Notes: a model not told the origin generated them from the sequence alone. A stretch of DNA of 64,000 nucleotides from Ilyomonas sp964249755 (GCA_964249755.1 CAXUDB010000004.1:1-64000); one strand, 5' to 3'. Shown: positions 24,117 to 33,936, numbered from the stretch's first letter. Made by a program: numbers and translations.

Positions 24117-26501
24117 TTATTCTACCGTTTTCTCAATGTGCACCAGCCTTCCGTCGCTGCTAATACCTTCGAGGATAAGCCGGAAAGCATCTGTAACATC
24201 ATTGTTATAGAACGTAAATTTCAGGCGGTGGTTCTCGGTTGTGGTCAATATCGTCGGCGCCCAATACAGCGTGCTGCGCACATCCTGGGCTTCATTGCGG
24301 GGATCAATCGTGCCATAATTGGGCGAGTAAAACTGTTTTACCGCTGTATAGCCAATCACCATTTTTGAAGCCATGCCTTTTCCTTTCTCCACCTGCTGAT
24401 CGCCGCCTTTTTTGGTGTACACGGCAATAGCGCCGTTAGCGCCGTTGAAGCCACCCATAAACGGCGGACGGAAGACTTTTATATAAGCAATATCCGATAC
24501 CGAAGTACTGCTGAGCTGACTCACATCGGTTGGCATTTCATTCAGGTAAACTGAAGGTGTGCCACCGCGCCAGCTCATGCTGGTATTGCCACCATTGCTG
24601 GTTATCTGCAACCCGGCTACCTTGCCCTGCAGGTACGTGAAGATGCTTTGATATGAATTAGCAAATACATCGTTTGTTAAATCAAACTGGTAGGCATCGC
24701 TACCCTGAAACAAGCCGCTGGCATACTTTTCATCCAGTTTTTGTAAAGGCGATTTTACTTTGGTGGTAACAGTTACGCCTGCTAATGTCGTTCCCTTTAG
24801 CAGCTCTGCTAAGCGGGCTTCTTCGCTGGCCAGAAAGCGCAGCCTTGCATTGCCTGATGTATCCAGCGAAACCATCTTTGTTTTATCTAACGAAATACGC
24901 CGCTGCGCCGGCACTATGCTGTTCATAAAGCGCACTTCACTTACATCGCCAAATGCTTTATTAGAAAACTGGTAGTAGATCTTGGTAGAATCAAACAACA
25001 CAATATTCGGGTCTTCAAAAGTGCCGTCCGGCTTTATCGTGGCAGTTACTACCTGCCGGCTGGAATCCTTACCCTGCAGGATGGCAAACAGCCCGCCCGC
25101 CGAACGAAGCTGAGTACTGTTGGCACCATAAATTTTACCTGAGAATGTCAGGTAATCTTTTTCTGCCGGGTACTTGATTGTTGGCATCTGACCCGCTACA
25201 ATTGCCTCCCAGTTAAACCGGCGCCAGCCATGTGTCAGCATCACGAGATCGAGGTGTTTCGCCACGCTGTCGCTACTGTTGGAAAAATAATACTGTGGCT
25301 TATACACGGCACCTTTTAATTCTCCCGACAGCAGTAGCTGCGCAATAATGTTGTTGCTGCTATCAGCGCCGATACCTTTATCAGTAACACTTAAGGAAAG
25401 ATTACCCGTTACCGAATCGGGCATGCTCAGTTCTATTGTATTTAATCCCCGCTTGCCTAAGCCTAAACCGGTAAAACCAATCTGCGGTTCCAGCACGGCA
25501 TCATTATTATCTACATAGCAAATGCGCTCTGCAATTGGCTTCCAGTCATTGGTCAGCAAGGTTATCTGCAGCACGCCACTAACCAAACTGGCAGTGGGTA
25601 TAGCGCCGCCAATGCTGGAGGTTTGCAAAAGATTAGCATTGGCCATATACACCAGATTTTGATGCATAGTGGCTACAATGTGCAACTGCTTCATATTCTC
25701 AGCCACATCATCGGTGCGGCGTATAATGAATGTCTTTTTGCCTTCGGAAGCGCCTACTTCTATCGTTGCGCCACCTGGCAACGGAGTCGGTAACACCGTG
25801 GTGTGAACTGCATTGTGTTCGTCGTACCATTTGGCGGTATAAGTCTCGCCCTTTTCATATACTATCCGAAGAGCTCCCATGCCATCGTGCTGTGTTTTAA
25901 TAGAATCCACCACAGCGCCTTTGCTTCCCGTTACCACGCCTTTTATTTTCACCGGTCTTCCGTATTGGTCATTCGCCTGGAAGGCAATGCGCGAGGACAG
26001 GCCTTCTACCGCATCTCCACCTTCAGGAAAGAAACGCAGCGAAGGAACAACGGTGATTTTAACAAGGCTCTTGGGCGGTGTTTTTTGCGTGAGCGTAATA
26101 TTTTTTTCAAATAAAAAGGAGGTGTCGAAATTGAGCATCCAGTTGGTATATGCCTTCACATGTACGGCAGTGCTGCTGAGCGTATCTGGTATAATGAACT
26201 CACCTGCCGCGCCCGATTGCACCACCGGAAACAATGAATGCGCCAGCAGATTTCCATTGGCATCATACCAGTCGGTGTACAGGTTTTTGCTGATGGCAGA
26301 AGGCAGATCGCCTGCCATCAGGTAAGCCTTAAACCATATTGTTTCGCCGGCTGCATAAGCTGGTTTGTCAAATTGAATATGGATGCGCTCAGGCTGAAAT
26401 TTATCAGCATAAGCAGCAAGCGTGGTGTCTATGCGCTGGGCGAAAGACAGTTTGCCAGATAAGACAATAAAGCAACAAAGCCATAACCGAAACCACTTCA
26501 T
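24117..26501 (-). CDS. MG2-like / TonB plug-domain envelope protein without a barrel
   Basis: 794 residues with a signal peptide ending SFAQR. The N-terminal part (IHIQFDKPAYAAGETIWFKAYL) is the macroglobulin-like beta domain of bacterial alpha-2-macroglobulin relatives. Near residues 600-700, YASGLFQGSDAYQFDLTN, VAGLQITSNGGNTSMSWRGG, VYLNEMPTD and GANGAIAVYTKKGG form a TonB-dependent-receptor plug-like domain. No transmembrane barrel follows; it ends with ~100 residues of beta structure. Such proteins are common in this phylum beside or instead of SusC-type receptors. The function is unknown; a surface or periplasmic role is likely. Confidence 0.75.
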   Translation of the reverse strand: MKWFRLWLCCFIVLSGKLSFAQRIDTTLAAYADKFQPERIHIQFDKPAYAAGETIWFKAYLMAGDLPSAISKNLYTDWYDANGNLLAHSLFPVVQSGAAGEFIIPDTLSSTAVHVKAYTNWMLNFDTSFLFEKNITLTQKTPPKSLVKITVVPSLRFFPEGGDAVEGLSSRIAFQANDQYGRPVKIKGVVTGSKGAVVDSIKTQHDGMGALRIVYEKGETYTAKWYDEHNAVHTTVLPTPLPGGATIEVGASEGKKTFIIRRTDDVAENMKQLHIVATMHQNLVYMANANLLQTSSIGGAIPTASLVSGVLQITLLTNDWKPIAERICYVDNNDAVLEPQIGFTGLGLGKRGLNTIELSMPDSVTGNLSLSVTDKGIGADSSNNIIAQLLLSGELKGAVYKPQYYFSNSSDSVAKHLDLVMLTHGWRRFNWEAIVAGQMPTIKYPAEKDYLTFSGKIYGANSTQLRSAGGLFAILQGKDSSRQVVTATIKPDGTFEDPNIVLFDSTKIYYQFSNKAFGDVSEVRFMNSIVPAQRRISLDKTKMVSLDTSGNARLRFLASEEARLAELLKGTTLAGVTVTTKVKSPLQKLDEKYASGLFQGSDAYQFDLTNDVFANSYQSIFTYLQGKVAGLQITSNGGNTSMSWRGGTPSVYLNEMPTDVSQLSSTSVSDIAYIKVFRPPFMGGFNGANGAIAVYTKKGGDQQVEKGKGMASKMVIGYTAVKQFYSPNYGTIDPRNEAQDVRSTLYWAPTILTTTENHRLKFTFYNNDVTDAFRLILEGISSDGRLVHIEKTVE

Positions 26502-26785
26502 AACCTGTATTGTAAAGGAGTGTTCAAATTAAGGCTATAATACCAAATGATGAGTGAACCTTAACAAATCGGCAACGGTGGTAAAGAGAGTTGTCGGTAT
26601 TCGATACTACTTTATGCTTACCCTTATAGGTAACATTACAAACAGGTTTGGTATAATTTGCTCTATTATACCAATGTTGAAAGTCGACTCTTGCTTCATG
26701 GTATTCGCTTGTTCAGGTTTTTTGTTTTTTATCATTTAGAAAATTGGGTTCTCTTTTGCATAGGCACTTCTAAAATAACATAACC

Positions 26786-27004
26786 ATGAAAAAGCTTTTA
26801 TTCATTATCGCCATCAGCACTTTTACAGCCTGCGGGTCGGGAACAGAGACGGATACTACACCTTCTGATTCTGCCTCTGCTGCACCCCCCGATACTTCTA
26901 ATGCCGTAAATCCTCCTTTGCCAGATACAGCCCGCCTGATGCAGGACACCAATCATATAACAGGTGATACTACCAACCCGGCACACGACAGTATGCTGAG
27001 GTAA
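26786..27004 (+). CDS. small Pro/Thr/Asp-rich lipoprotein
   Basis: 72 residues: a signal peptide with lipobox FTAC (Cys16), then a disordered tail rich in Ser, Thr, Asp and Pro with no domain. Such short lipoproteins are frequent in Bacteroidota and mostly uncharacterised. The 284 bases between it and the divergent plug-domain gene show no other gene. Confidence 0.65.
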   Translation: MKKLLFIIAISTFTACGSGTETDTTPSDSASAAPPDTSNAVNPPLPDTARLMQDTNHITGDTTNPAHDSMLR

Positions 27005-27280
27005 GCACATTTTTTTGGAAGAGGTAGGAACTGGAAACTTATCAATGTGTACTTTTTACACATAGCAAAAATAAATTTCTAAAACTTATTTTTTATACCG
27101 GGTTACCAGAAGGCGTTTATTGTATTAATTACTGTACAGGCAGTAGCCACAGCAACAAAGATCTTTACGAACGAAATTTATATATGTCATCTTCCGGGCT
27201 TGCAGGAAGATTGAACTGAACTTTTTCATATGGCAAGCAATCGTTAGAGGCCGTCCCTATTCTTAGGGAGGGCTTTTTTT
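27005..27280 (+). ncRNA. candidate structured 3' UTR or small RNA ending in a terminator
   Basis: The 395-base gap after the lipoprotein gene has no ORF. A perfect hairpin ATCTTCC-loop-GGAAGAT occupies 27189-27211, and an intrinsic terminator follows at 27250-27280. The distance from the stop codon to the terminator (about 245 bases) is long, so this could be a structured 3' UTR or a separate small RNA. I see no matching known RNA family and no convincing internal promoter. The rest of the gap (27281-27399) contains only A/T-rich repeats. Confidence 0.35.
27250..27280 (+). terminator. intrinsic terminator
   Basis: GCC-G-TCCCTA, loop TTCT, TAGGGA-G-GGC, then seven T. It is a clear rho-independent terminator on the plus strand. 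Confidence 0.88.
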
Positions 27281-27399
27281 ATGATTAATGGGTGATTGTT
27301 AATTGGATACTGACTAAGTAAGATGGATACTAAAAAGCAACCATTGAATAATATTCATTTATTCACTACTAATCATATTCAGTTAATGATATCGCAAGG

Positions 27400-28512
27400 T
27401 TATTGTCCTATCATCTTCACCAAATTCAAGTCTTCATCCAGCACAATCATTACTGCCGGGTAGCCTTTTTTGAGCATCGCAATCTCATCGCTTTTTTTCA
27501 GCACATGCGCAGGATAAAGGCTGCCCATGCGCAAAGCTTCTTCAATAGGTATATCTGCTTTGTGTACCAAGTTAGCTATCGCTTTCTGCATGGTTAAAGC
27601 TGAACCACTGAGAATTCCGTTAGCTGTGTATCGGTCGCCCTCAAAGCGATGCTGATACCAGCCTTCCGTAGTGGTAGTAACAGCATCGGTGATGGCAAAT
27701 AAACGGTTACCTAATAATTGCTTCGCAATGCGGATAGCGGCGAAATCTACATGGTGTCCATCCGGTATAATGGCAGCCTTCACAGTTGCATCTGTAAATA
27801 CTGCGCCCACAAGCCCCGGCTTACGATGGTGCAGTCCGCTCATGGCATTATACAGGTGCGTTACCGTATCTACATTCATATTATCAAACACATTTATGGC
27901 ATCAGCATACTGTATATTGCTGTGCCCAACAGAAGGAACAACATTATAACTCTGCACCAGTTCTATCACTTCGGGCGAGCAAACCTCCGGCGCCAATGTG
28001 ATGATTTTGATCACGCCTTTGCCATATTCCAACAGTTCTTTCACCTGTGCAATGGTGGGCGAAAATATCCAGTCAGGGTTGTGTGCACCTCTCTGTTCGT
28101 GATTAATCCACGGTCCTTCCACATGCAGACCCAGCGCGCCTGTACCGCCTTCCTGCCAGTATTGCTTAACAGCATCAATACATTTGAAAATGGTTTCGTA
28201 GGTATTTGTAGCTACTGTTGGCATACACCATGCAGCCCCGCCTTCCCGGCTATACCTAACAATTTCACTTACCGTAAAAGCATCGGGATAGAGCGAAAGC
28301 AATCTCTTGTGAGCGCCATAAATCTGCAGGTCAATGAATGCCGGCGCGAGGCTGGCATTTTCTCCAACATCTTCTTTTTCATATTCATCCGGCACGGCAA
28401 TGGAAGGCAGCAGCGCTTCAATTGTTCCCTCGTTCACCAGCACGGCATGATTGCGAAGACGGTCGGTGCCGGTATAAACGGTGCCTGCGAGATAAGCTTT
28501 TTTTGTACTCAT
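27400..28512 (-). CDS. nagA: N-acetylglucosamine-6-phosphate deacetylase
   Basis: 370 residues of the amidohydrolase fold. It removes acetate from GlcNAc-6-P in amino-sugar catabolism or recycling. Motifs: APAFIDLQIYGAHKRLL, GLHVEGPWINHEQRGAHNP (metal Glu), VPSVGHSNI, THLYNAMSGLHHRKPGLVGA, IPDGHHVD and the catalytic Asp in FAITDAVTTT, with GSALTMQKAI near the end. The canonical HxH on strand 1 is replaced by DLQIYG, as in other NagA proteins that bind one metal. The start overlaps the stop of the upstream nitrilase-family gene. Confidence 0.93.
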   Translation of the reverse strand: MSTKKAYLAGTVYTGTDRLRNHAVLVNEGTIEALLPSIAVPDEYEKEDVGENASLAPAFIDLQIYGAHKRLLSLYPDAFTVSEIVRYSREGGAAWCMPTVATNTYETIFKCIDAVKQYWQEGGTGALGLHVEGPWINHEQRGAHNPDWIFSPTIAQVKELLEYGKGVIKIITLAPEVCSPEVIELVQSYNVVPSVGHSNIQYADAINVFDNMNVDTVTHLYNAMSGLHHRKPGLVGAVFTDATVKAAIIPDGHHVDFAAIRIAKQLLGNRLFAITDAVTTTTEGWYQHRFEGDRYTANGILSGSALTMQKAIANLVHKADIPIEEALRMGSLYPAHVLKKSDEIAMLKKGYPAVMIVLDEDLNLVKMIGQ

Positions 28513-29318
28513 AGCTGTATGGTAAAATCGTCTCGGTCATTCAGAAATGGAAACTTGTTTCTAATGTCAATAAGGTCTTGTTTATGCAATGTGAGGGTAG
28601 CAACATCTTCCTCATTTGTCTTGCTATAAATTGTATTGCCCAAAGCATCTATCACCGTGCTGTTGCCGCAATATTGAATATTATTGCCGTCTGTTCCCAC
28701 GCGGTTTACACCTATTACATAACATTGATTTTCGATGGCGCGTGCCGTGAGCAATGCCTGCCAGGCACTGTTGCGTCGCTCCGGCCAATTGGCTACGTAG
28801 AGCAACACATCATATTCGACCTCACGATCCTGTCCTTCTTCAGCGGAGAGGGAAGCTTGCCTTGCCCAAACCGGGAAACGCAGGTCGTAACATACCTGTG
28901 TGTTGATCTTCCATCCTTTTACAGAAGCGATCAGCCGTTTGCTGCCGGCGGTGTAATGTTCTCCTTCGCCGGCATAGCCAAACAGGTGTCGCTTGTTATA
29001 ACAACCATACGAGCCGTTGGGTAGCATCCAGATCAACCGGTTGTAATACTTTCCTTCTTCTTCGATGATGACGCTGCCGGTAAGAATGATTCTTTTTTGC
29101 TGCGCAATAGCCTGCATCCACTGCACAGTTCTGCCGCTCATTGTTTCGGCTAACTGTTGCGGCTTCATGCTAAAGCCGGTGCTGAACATTTCGGGTAATA
29201 TCACCAGTTCTGTCTTGTCGGAAAGGTTCAATATTTTTTGCTCCAGCATGGCTAAGTTAGCGGCTTTATCTTCCCAGTGCAGGTGCGTTTGTATCAGTGT
29301 GATGGTAAGTGATTGCAT
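28509..29318 (-). CDS. carbon-nitrogen hydrolase, omega-amidase (YafV/NIT2) type
   Basis: 269 residues of the nitrilase superfamily. The Glu-Lys-Cys triad is visible: Glu43 in ILPEMFSTGFS, Lys109 in CYNKRHLF, and Cys143 in TQVCYDLRFPVWAR. The STGFSM and DLRFP context fits the YafV/NIT2 omega-amidase group, which hydrolyses alpha-keto-glutaramate and related metabolite-damage products. It overlaps nagA by four bases (ATGA), so the two are co-translated. Why an omega-amidase should accompany nagA is unclear. Confidence 0.86.
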   Translation of the reverse strand: MQSLTITLIQTHLHWEDKAANLAMLEQKILNLSDKTELVILPEMFSTGFSMKPQQLAETMSGRTVQWMQAIAQQKRIILTGSVIIEEEGKYYNRLIWMLPNGSYGCYNKRHLFGYAGEGEHYTAGSKRLIASVKGWKINTQVCYDLRFPVWARQASLSAEEGQDREVEYDVLLYVANWPERRNSAWQALLTARAIENQCYVIGVNRVGTDGNNIQYCGNSTVIDALGNTIYSKTNEEDVATLTLHKQDLIDIRNKFPFLNDRDDFTIQL

Positions 29319-29384
29319 GGTTCTGTTTTATGTTATCAACTGCAAGGGAAATGAGAAAGCAGCTTTAAAACGGTTATCGCCTGT

Positions 29385-30107
29385 TTACAAATAGCGCTTT
29401 GCTATTTCCAGATCTTCCGGCGTATCAATGCCAACGCCTTTAAAATCTACCAGCACCATTTTTAATGGAATACCATGTTCTAAGTAACGAAGGCATTCGA
29501 TCTTCTCGGCCTTTTCCAAAGGCGTCATTTCCCAATCTGTAAAATTCAGCAAAGCCGGTTTACGAAAGGCATATACACCGATGTGATGATAATAAGGAGC
29601 ATCAACACTTGCCCGGTTGTAGGGAATAACCGAGCGGCTGAATAGCAAAGAGTTCATATTCTTATCTACCACTACTTTTACGTTGTTCGGATTAGTAATA
29701 AAACTTTCCTCTGCAAACACTTGCATCAGGCTAGCCACCTGAACCCTTTTTCCGGTTTCCCCTTCAAACACGCCCAATAGTTTCTGCAAAGGCTCGCGCC
29801 GCACAAAAGGCTCGTCGCCCTGCACATTCAAAATCACTTCTACTTCCATGTCCCGAATCGCTTCTGCAATGCGGTCGCTGCCGCTTTCGTGTTCCTTTTT
29901 GCTCCTTACAGCTTTGCCGCCATGGCGGGTGATTTCATCATAGATAACATCACTGTCTGTGGCTACAAACACATCATCAAACAAGCCGGTGGCAACCGTG
30001 TTGTCATAAGTATGCCGGATTACTGTTTTATCTCCTAATATCTGCATTAGTTTGCCCGGAAAACGGGAAGCTGCATAACGGGCGGGAATGAGCGCAACTG
30101 TTTTCAT
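29385..30107 (-). CDS. kdsB: 3-deoxy-manno-octulosonate cytidylyltransferase
   Basis: 240 residues from ATG 30107 (MKTVALIPARYAASRFPGK), the family start. It activates Kdo with CTP for lipopolysaccharide synthesis. Motifs: PARYAASRFPGK nucleotide loop, VFVATDSDVIYDE, VRSKKEHESGSDRIAEA, VILNVQGDEPF, HHIGVYAFRKPALL, and KGVGIDTPEDLEIA at the end. It supports an LPS-bearing Gram-negative envelope. Confidence 0.95.
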   Translation of the reverse strand: MKTVALIPARYAASRFPGKLMQILGDKTVIRHTYDNTVATGLFDDVFVATDSDVIYDEITRHGGKAVRSKKEHESGSDRIAEAIRDMEVEVILNVQGDEPFVRREPLQKLLGVFEGETGKRVQVASLMQVFAEESFITNPNNVKVVVDKNMNSLLFSRSVIPYNRASVDAPYYHHIGVYAFRKPALLNFTDWEMTPLEKAEKIECLRYLEHGIPLKMVLVDFKGVGIDTPEDLEIAKRYL

Positions 30108-30397
30108 CTTTTGATAAACAATGATAGCGAAAAAGGAGGGAACCGCTGTTGAATTCAAAGATGTTGAAACCTTTGCATCTTATTAGACCCTGTTGTTAAC
30201 CTGCCCTGCTTTCATCTGCAACCAAGTGCCTGGTTTGAAACCGGCATATCTAACCTGCACTCTAATACGGTGCAAAAAGAAACTTTATTCAAAAAACCTG
30301 TTATATTTGAATCCGCAGAATAGGCAGCTATACACCTTTGCTCATTATAAAAGGCAAAATCGCAGCTTGTTTTGTATACCATATTAACTGAAACTAC

Positions 30398-30769
30398 ATG
30401 GAATCCACGTCTAAAATTCTCAAAAAGATTATCCTGATTGATGACGATGAAGATTTACTCTTTACGTTCAATTATTGGTTAATCAAAAAGGGTTTTCTCA
30501 CCATCGCGCTCACCGAGGATAGCACGCTGCCTTCTTTTATTGATAGCTTTCAGCCCGATCTGATTCTAATAGATATGCACTTAAGAAACAGGGATGGTAA
30601 AGAGGTTTGCCGGTACATTAAAAAAGACCTTCTCTTTAAAAAGCCGGTACTGTTGTTTTCCATGCACGATTATGCGCAACTCGATTATCATATCTACCAT
30701 GCAGATGGCTTTTTTCAAAAATCGTCCGACCACCTGGCGATGATTGATTACATCAGTCAGTACCTGTAG
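30398..30769 (+). CDS. single-domain response regulator
   Basis: 123 residues, a CheY-like receiver domain with no output domain. The acidic pocket is Asp15-Asp17 (LIDDDEDLL), the phosphoacceptor Asp59 lies in LILIDMHL, the switch residue Ser88 in LLFSMH, and Lys108 in FFQKS. No histidine kinase is nearby, so its partner is unknown. The last segment departs slightly from the usual alpha5 helix. Confidence 0.88.
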   Translation: MESTSKILKKIILIDDDEDLLFTFNYWLIKKGFLTIALTEDSTLPSFIDSFQPDLILIDMHLRNRDGKEVCRYIKKDLLFKKPVLLFSMHDYAQLDYHIYHADGFFQKSSDHLAMIDYISQYL

Positions 30770-31119
30770 CAGATTGTATTCCCGGCACATTATTCTATTT
30801 TTATGCCAGGTGCCAAACCAAATGAGGCATAGTGTCTTTCCGTTGTGGTAAGTCATTCATTTGTCTCGCTCTCAGTTTCGTTGATATCCAACCAAAAAGA
30901 ATTCATAGAAAACATTTATAAAACATTGACTAGTGCCTCCTTTTGCACCGTGTAATGCTCCTCTGCAAAGTTTGTGATACATCTTATTGATGAGGACTTT
31001 TCCAAACTGCCGGAACAAGTTGTGTGAAATCCTGTTTTCAAAGGGAGGCATTCCTCTTCGCACCTCCCTGCCGTCCGGCAGGTTCTATCCTCTATCTTTG
31101 CCCACTTTTATTTTACGTC
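30770..31119. other. 350-base intergenic region before lysS
   Basis: No convincing gene is seen. A short palindrome CCTGCCG-TC-CGGCAGG lies at 31067-31082. The related pair GGGAGG (near 31043) and CCTCCC (31063-31068) may add to a hairpin there. The lysS promoter element follows at 31093. Confidence 0.5.
31093..31100 (+). promoter_or_regulatory. -7 promoter element of lysS
   Basis: TATCTTTG, an exact TAnnTTTG, ends 19 bases before the lysS ATG. No good -33 TTTG is present; a GC-rich palindrome takes its place. This element supports starting lysS at 31120 rather than at upstream in-frame codons. Confidence 0.6.
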
Positions 31120-32634
31120 ATGAATCAACAACTATCCGAGCAGGAAATTATAAGAAGAGAAAAACTGAAAGAACTGGAAGCCAAAGGCATTGATGCCTAC
31201 CCGGCAGCCGCATTTCCGGTGACACATTATTCAGCCGACATCCGGCAAGGTTATACGGAAGAAAACAAGGAGCAGTTTGGCGGTGTTACCGTTGCCGGCC
31301 GCATCATGAGCATCAACGACAAAGGCAAAGTTTTTTTTATTAAGATACAGGACAGCAAAGGCATTATCCAGTTGTATATTAAACGCGATGATGTTGCGCC
31401 CGGCGAAGACAAAACGGTGTTTGATGCCGTAGTAAAAGGCGCCGATCTGGGTGATATCCTTGGCGTAACCGGCTTTGCCTTTATTACCCGCACCGGCGAA
31501 CTTTCCATCCATGCACAAACGGTGACGCTGCTGGCAAAATCATTAAAACCATTGCCGGTGGTGAAGCGCGATGAGCAGGGCAATGTGTACGATGCGGTTA
31601 CCGATCCTGAATTCAAATACCGCCAGCGGTATGCCGATTTAATCATCAACCCCGATGTGAAAACTACTTTTCTGCAGCGCACCAAACTCATTAATACCAT
31701 TCGCGATTTTTTAAATGAACAAGGCGCGATAGAAGTAGATACGCCGGTGCTGCAAAGCATTCCGGGTGGAGCAATTGCGCGTCCGTTTATCACACACCAT
31801 AATGCGCTGGATGTGCCGTTTTATTTGCGCATTGCCAATGAACTGTATTTAAAAAGATTGATCGTGGGTGGTTTCGATTGGGTGTATGAGTTCAGCCGAA
31901 ACTTTCGCAACGAAGGCATGGACCGCACGCACAACCCCGAGTTTACCGTGCTGGAATGGTACACTGCCTACAAAGATTATTTCTGGATGATGGAAACCAC
32001 GGAGCAACTGATGGAGCGCATTTCCATTGCCCTGCACGGCACTACAGATGTACCGGTTGGCGAGAATACTATTTCGTTTAAAGCACCGTTTAAGCGTGTT
32101 ACCATTTTTGATGCGGTGAAGGAGCATACCGGCATCGATATCAGCACTATGAATGAAGAAGAGTTGCTGGCAACTTGTAAGCAATTAAACATTGCTACTG
32201 ACAACAGCATGGGCAAAGGCAAGCTGATAGATGAAATATTCAGTGAGACATCGGAAGCGAAATTTGTGCAGCCCACTTTTATTATTGACTACCCCGTAGA
32301 GATGAGCCCGCTTACCAAAAAGCATCGCAGCAAACCCGGGCTGGTAGAGCGTTTTGAACTGATGGTGAACGGGAAAGAAATTGCCAACGCCTACAGCGAA
32401 CTGAACGACCCGATAGACCAGCGCGCCCGCTTTGAAGAACAGGCAAAGCTGTTGGAGCGTGGCGACCAGGAAGCCATGTTCATCGATAGCGACTTTCTTC
32501 GGGCGCTGGAGTATGGAATGCCACCTACCAGCGGAATTGGTATTGGCATTGACCGCTTAGTAATGATGATGACCAACCAGCCCAGCATACAGGATGTATT
32601 GCTGTTTCCGCAGATGCGGCCGGAGAAAATGTAA
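31120..32634 (+). CDS. lysS: lysyl-tRNA synthetase (class II)
   Basis: 504 residues from ATG 31120 (MNQQLSEQEIIRREKLKELE), the family start, downstream of the promoter element. The N-terminal OB-fold anticodon domain has VAGRIMSINDKGKVFFIKIQD and GVTGFAFITRTGELSI. The catalytic core has YRQRYADLIINPD, motif 1 around VDTPVLQSIPGGAIARPF, motif 2 in FRNEGMDRTHNPEFTVLEWY, and motif 3 in GIGIGIDRLVMMM. It charges tRNA-Lys. It is followed by a large inverted repeat before a convergent gene. Confidence 0.97.
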   Translation: MNQQLSEQEIIRREKLKELEAKGIDAYPAAAFPVTHYSADIRQGYTEENKEQFGGVTVAGRIMSINDKGKVFFIKIQDSKGIIQLYIKRDDVAPGEDKTVFDAVVKGADLGDILGVTGFAFITRTGELSIHAQTVTLLAKSLKPLPVVKRDEQGNVYDAVTDPEFKYRQRYADLIINPDVKTTFLQRTKLINTIRDFLNEQGAIEVDTPVLQSIPGGAIARPFITHHNALDVPFYLRIANELYLKRLIVGGFDWVYEFSRNFRNEGMDRTHNPEFTVLEWYTAYKDYFWMMETTEQLMERISIALHGTTDVPVGENTISFKAPFKRVTIFDAVKEHTGIDISTMNEEELLATCKQLNIATDNSMGKGKLIDEIFSETSEAKFVQPTFIIDYPVEMSPLTKKHRSKPGLVERFELMVNGKEIANAYSELNDPIDQRARFEEQAKLLERGDQEAMFIDSDFLRALEYGMPPTSGIGIGIDRLVMMMTNQPSIQDVLLFPQMRPEKM

Positions 32635-32643
32635 TTCGTTTTA

Positions 32644-32710
32644 AACCGCGGAGACGCTAAGACGCCAGGAGAAGTAAAAACAATCTCTGCGTCTTAGCGT
32701 CTCCGCGGTT
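32644..32710. terminator. 22-bp inverted repeat between lysS and a convergent gene
   Basis: The arms at 32644-32665 (AACCGCGGAGACGCTAAG...) and 32689-32710 are perfectly complementary over 22 bases, with a 23-base A-rich loop. Its sequence resembles dispersed CGGAGACGC-type repeats found in intergenic regions of this phylum (from memory). A bidirectional terminator or REP-like role is inferred. Confidence 0.7.
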
Positions 32711-32739
32711 AACACTTTTACAAAGGCAATGGAAGCAAA

Positions 32740-33918
32740 TTATACTTTATACTCCATCACCGGGTGCCGCTCAAACGGGTGTTTGCTCTCATCAAAAATG
32801 TAGCGGTACGTAATGAGGCGGCGGCTTTGGTGTGCGCCCAAACTCTTATAAATATTTACCATTTTAGGGTTCCAGTCGCCTGCCCAGCCCATCTCGTAAG
32901 TATTATACCAACCTTTATGCTGCAGGAGATAGCCGCCTTCCTGTATCATAAAAGAATCTATACCCAGCGCCTGGTACTTCGGCACGATGCCAAAGGCAAC
33001 GCCGGTAAATATTTTGCATTCGCCACGGCGCTTCATCCACAATAAGCGCAGCTTTTCTATCCAGCCAAATTTGCCGTTGAAATGTTTGAAGTATTCATTC
33101 AGGTCGGGGATGTTAATCCACATAGCAATAGGCTCTTCCTTATAATAGGCAAACCAGATCAGGCGCTCGTCCATAATGGGTTTCATCTTGTTAAACAGCT
33201 TCATCACGCCTTCGGTCGTTATCTCTTTCGCCTCACCGTGCTGCGCCCAGGCGGCATTGTAAACGGTGGCAAAATCCTGCGCGTGTTTTTCTAAATTGGC
33301 AATAGAAATATGCCTTGCGCTATAACCGGGCTTGGCCTTAAACTTTGCATACCGTTCCGGGAATTTGGGAGGCAGGGGATCGTCTACGCCCATGGCAAAA
33401 TAATACTGGTTGTAATAGTTTTGAAAGCCATAGTTCTCCATCAGTTGCTGATAATAGGGCGGGTTATAAGCCAACCCGTAAATGGGTGGTTTTTCACTGC
33501 CTTCTATCAACAAGCCCCACCACTTGTCGCGGTCGCCAAAGTTGATGGGGCCATCCATGGCTTCCATCCCTTTCTGCTGCAACCAGCCCTTAGCGGTATC
33601 AAATAAAAGGTTGGCTGCGTTTTGATCATTCATACAATCAAAAAAGCCGATGCCACCCACAGGATAATCCGTTCCGTTGTTTACATATTTGCTGTTGGTA
33701 AAGGCAGCAATGCGGCCGAGGAGGCTGCCTTTCTCATCCTCCAGTATCCAGCGCGCTGCCTCGCCAAAGCGGAAAGACTTGTTTTTAGTCTTATCAAACA
33801 CCTCGTTGATCTCGTTATCCAGCGGGCGAATATAATTGGGGTTGCCCCGGTTCATCTTCACGTTCGCTTCTAAAAAAAGTCGGGCAGTGGTGGCATTGGT
33901 CACTTCCGTCACTTTCAT
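32740..33918 (-). CDS. GNAT-like acyltransferase-fold protein, about 390 residues
   Basis: 392 residues from ATG 33918 (MKVTEVTNATTARLFLEANV). The first in-frame ATG (33939) overlaps the promoter's -7 element, so 33918 is preferred. It has the pattern NPNYIRPLDNEINEVFDKTKN and FRFGEAARWILED followed by GRIAAFTN, then GGIGFFDC, a substrate-site-like GPINFGDRDKWWGLLIEG, and EEPIAMWINIPDLN with GVAFGIVPKYQALGI. This is a family widespread in Bacteroidota, usually annotated as N-acetyltransferase-like. The substrate is unknown. Confidence 0.72.
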   Translation of the reverse strand: MKVTEVTNATTARLFLEANVKMNRGNPNYIRPLDNEINEVFDKTKNKSFRFGEAARWILEDEKGSLLGRIAAFTNSKYVNNGTDYPVGGIGFFDCMNDQNAANLLFDTAKGWLQQKGMEAMDGPINFGDRDKWWGLLIEGSEKPPIYGLAYNPPYYQQLMENYGFQNYYNQYYFAMGVDDPLPPKFPERYAKFKAKPGYSARHISIANLEKHAQDFATVYNAAWAQHGEAKEITTEGVMKLFNKMKPIMDERLIWFAYYKEEPIAMWINIPDLNEYFKHFNGKFGWIEKLRLLWMKRRGECKIFTGVAFGIVPKYQALGIDSFMIQEGGYLLQHKGWYNTYEMGWAGDWNPKMVNIYKSLGAHQSRRLITYRYIFDESKHPFERHPVMEYKV

Positions 33919-33936
33919 GCTTTTATCTGTTTGGGG

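Noticed and set aside
27718..28629. Plus-strand ORF of 303 codons
   Set aside because: It lies opposite nagA and the omega-amidase gene, both with complete active sites, so it is an antisense shadow.
30872..31063. 63-codon minus-strand ORF in the gap before lysS
   Set aside because: No recognisable features or promoter; random-looking composition.
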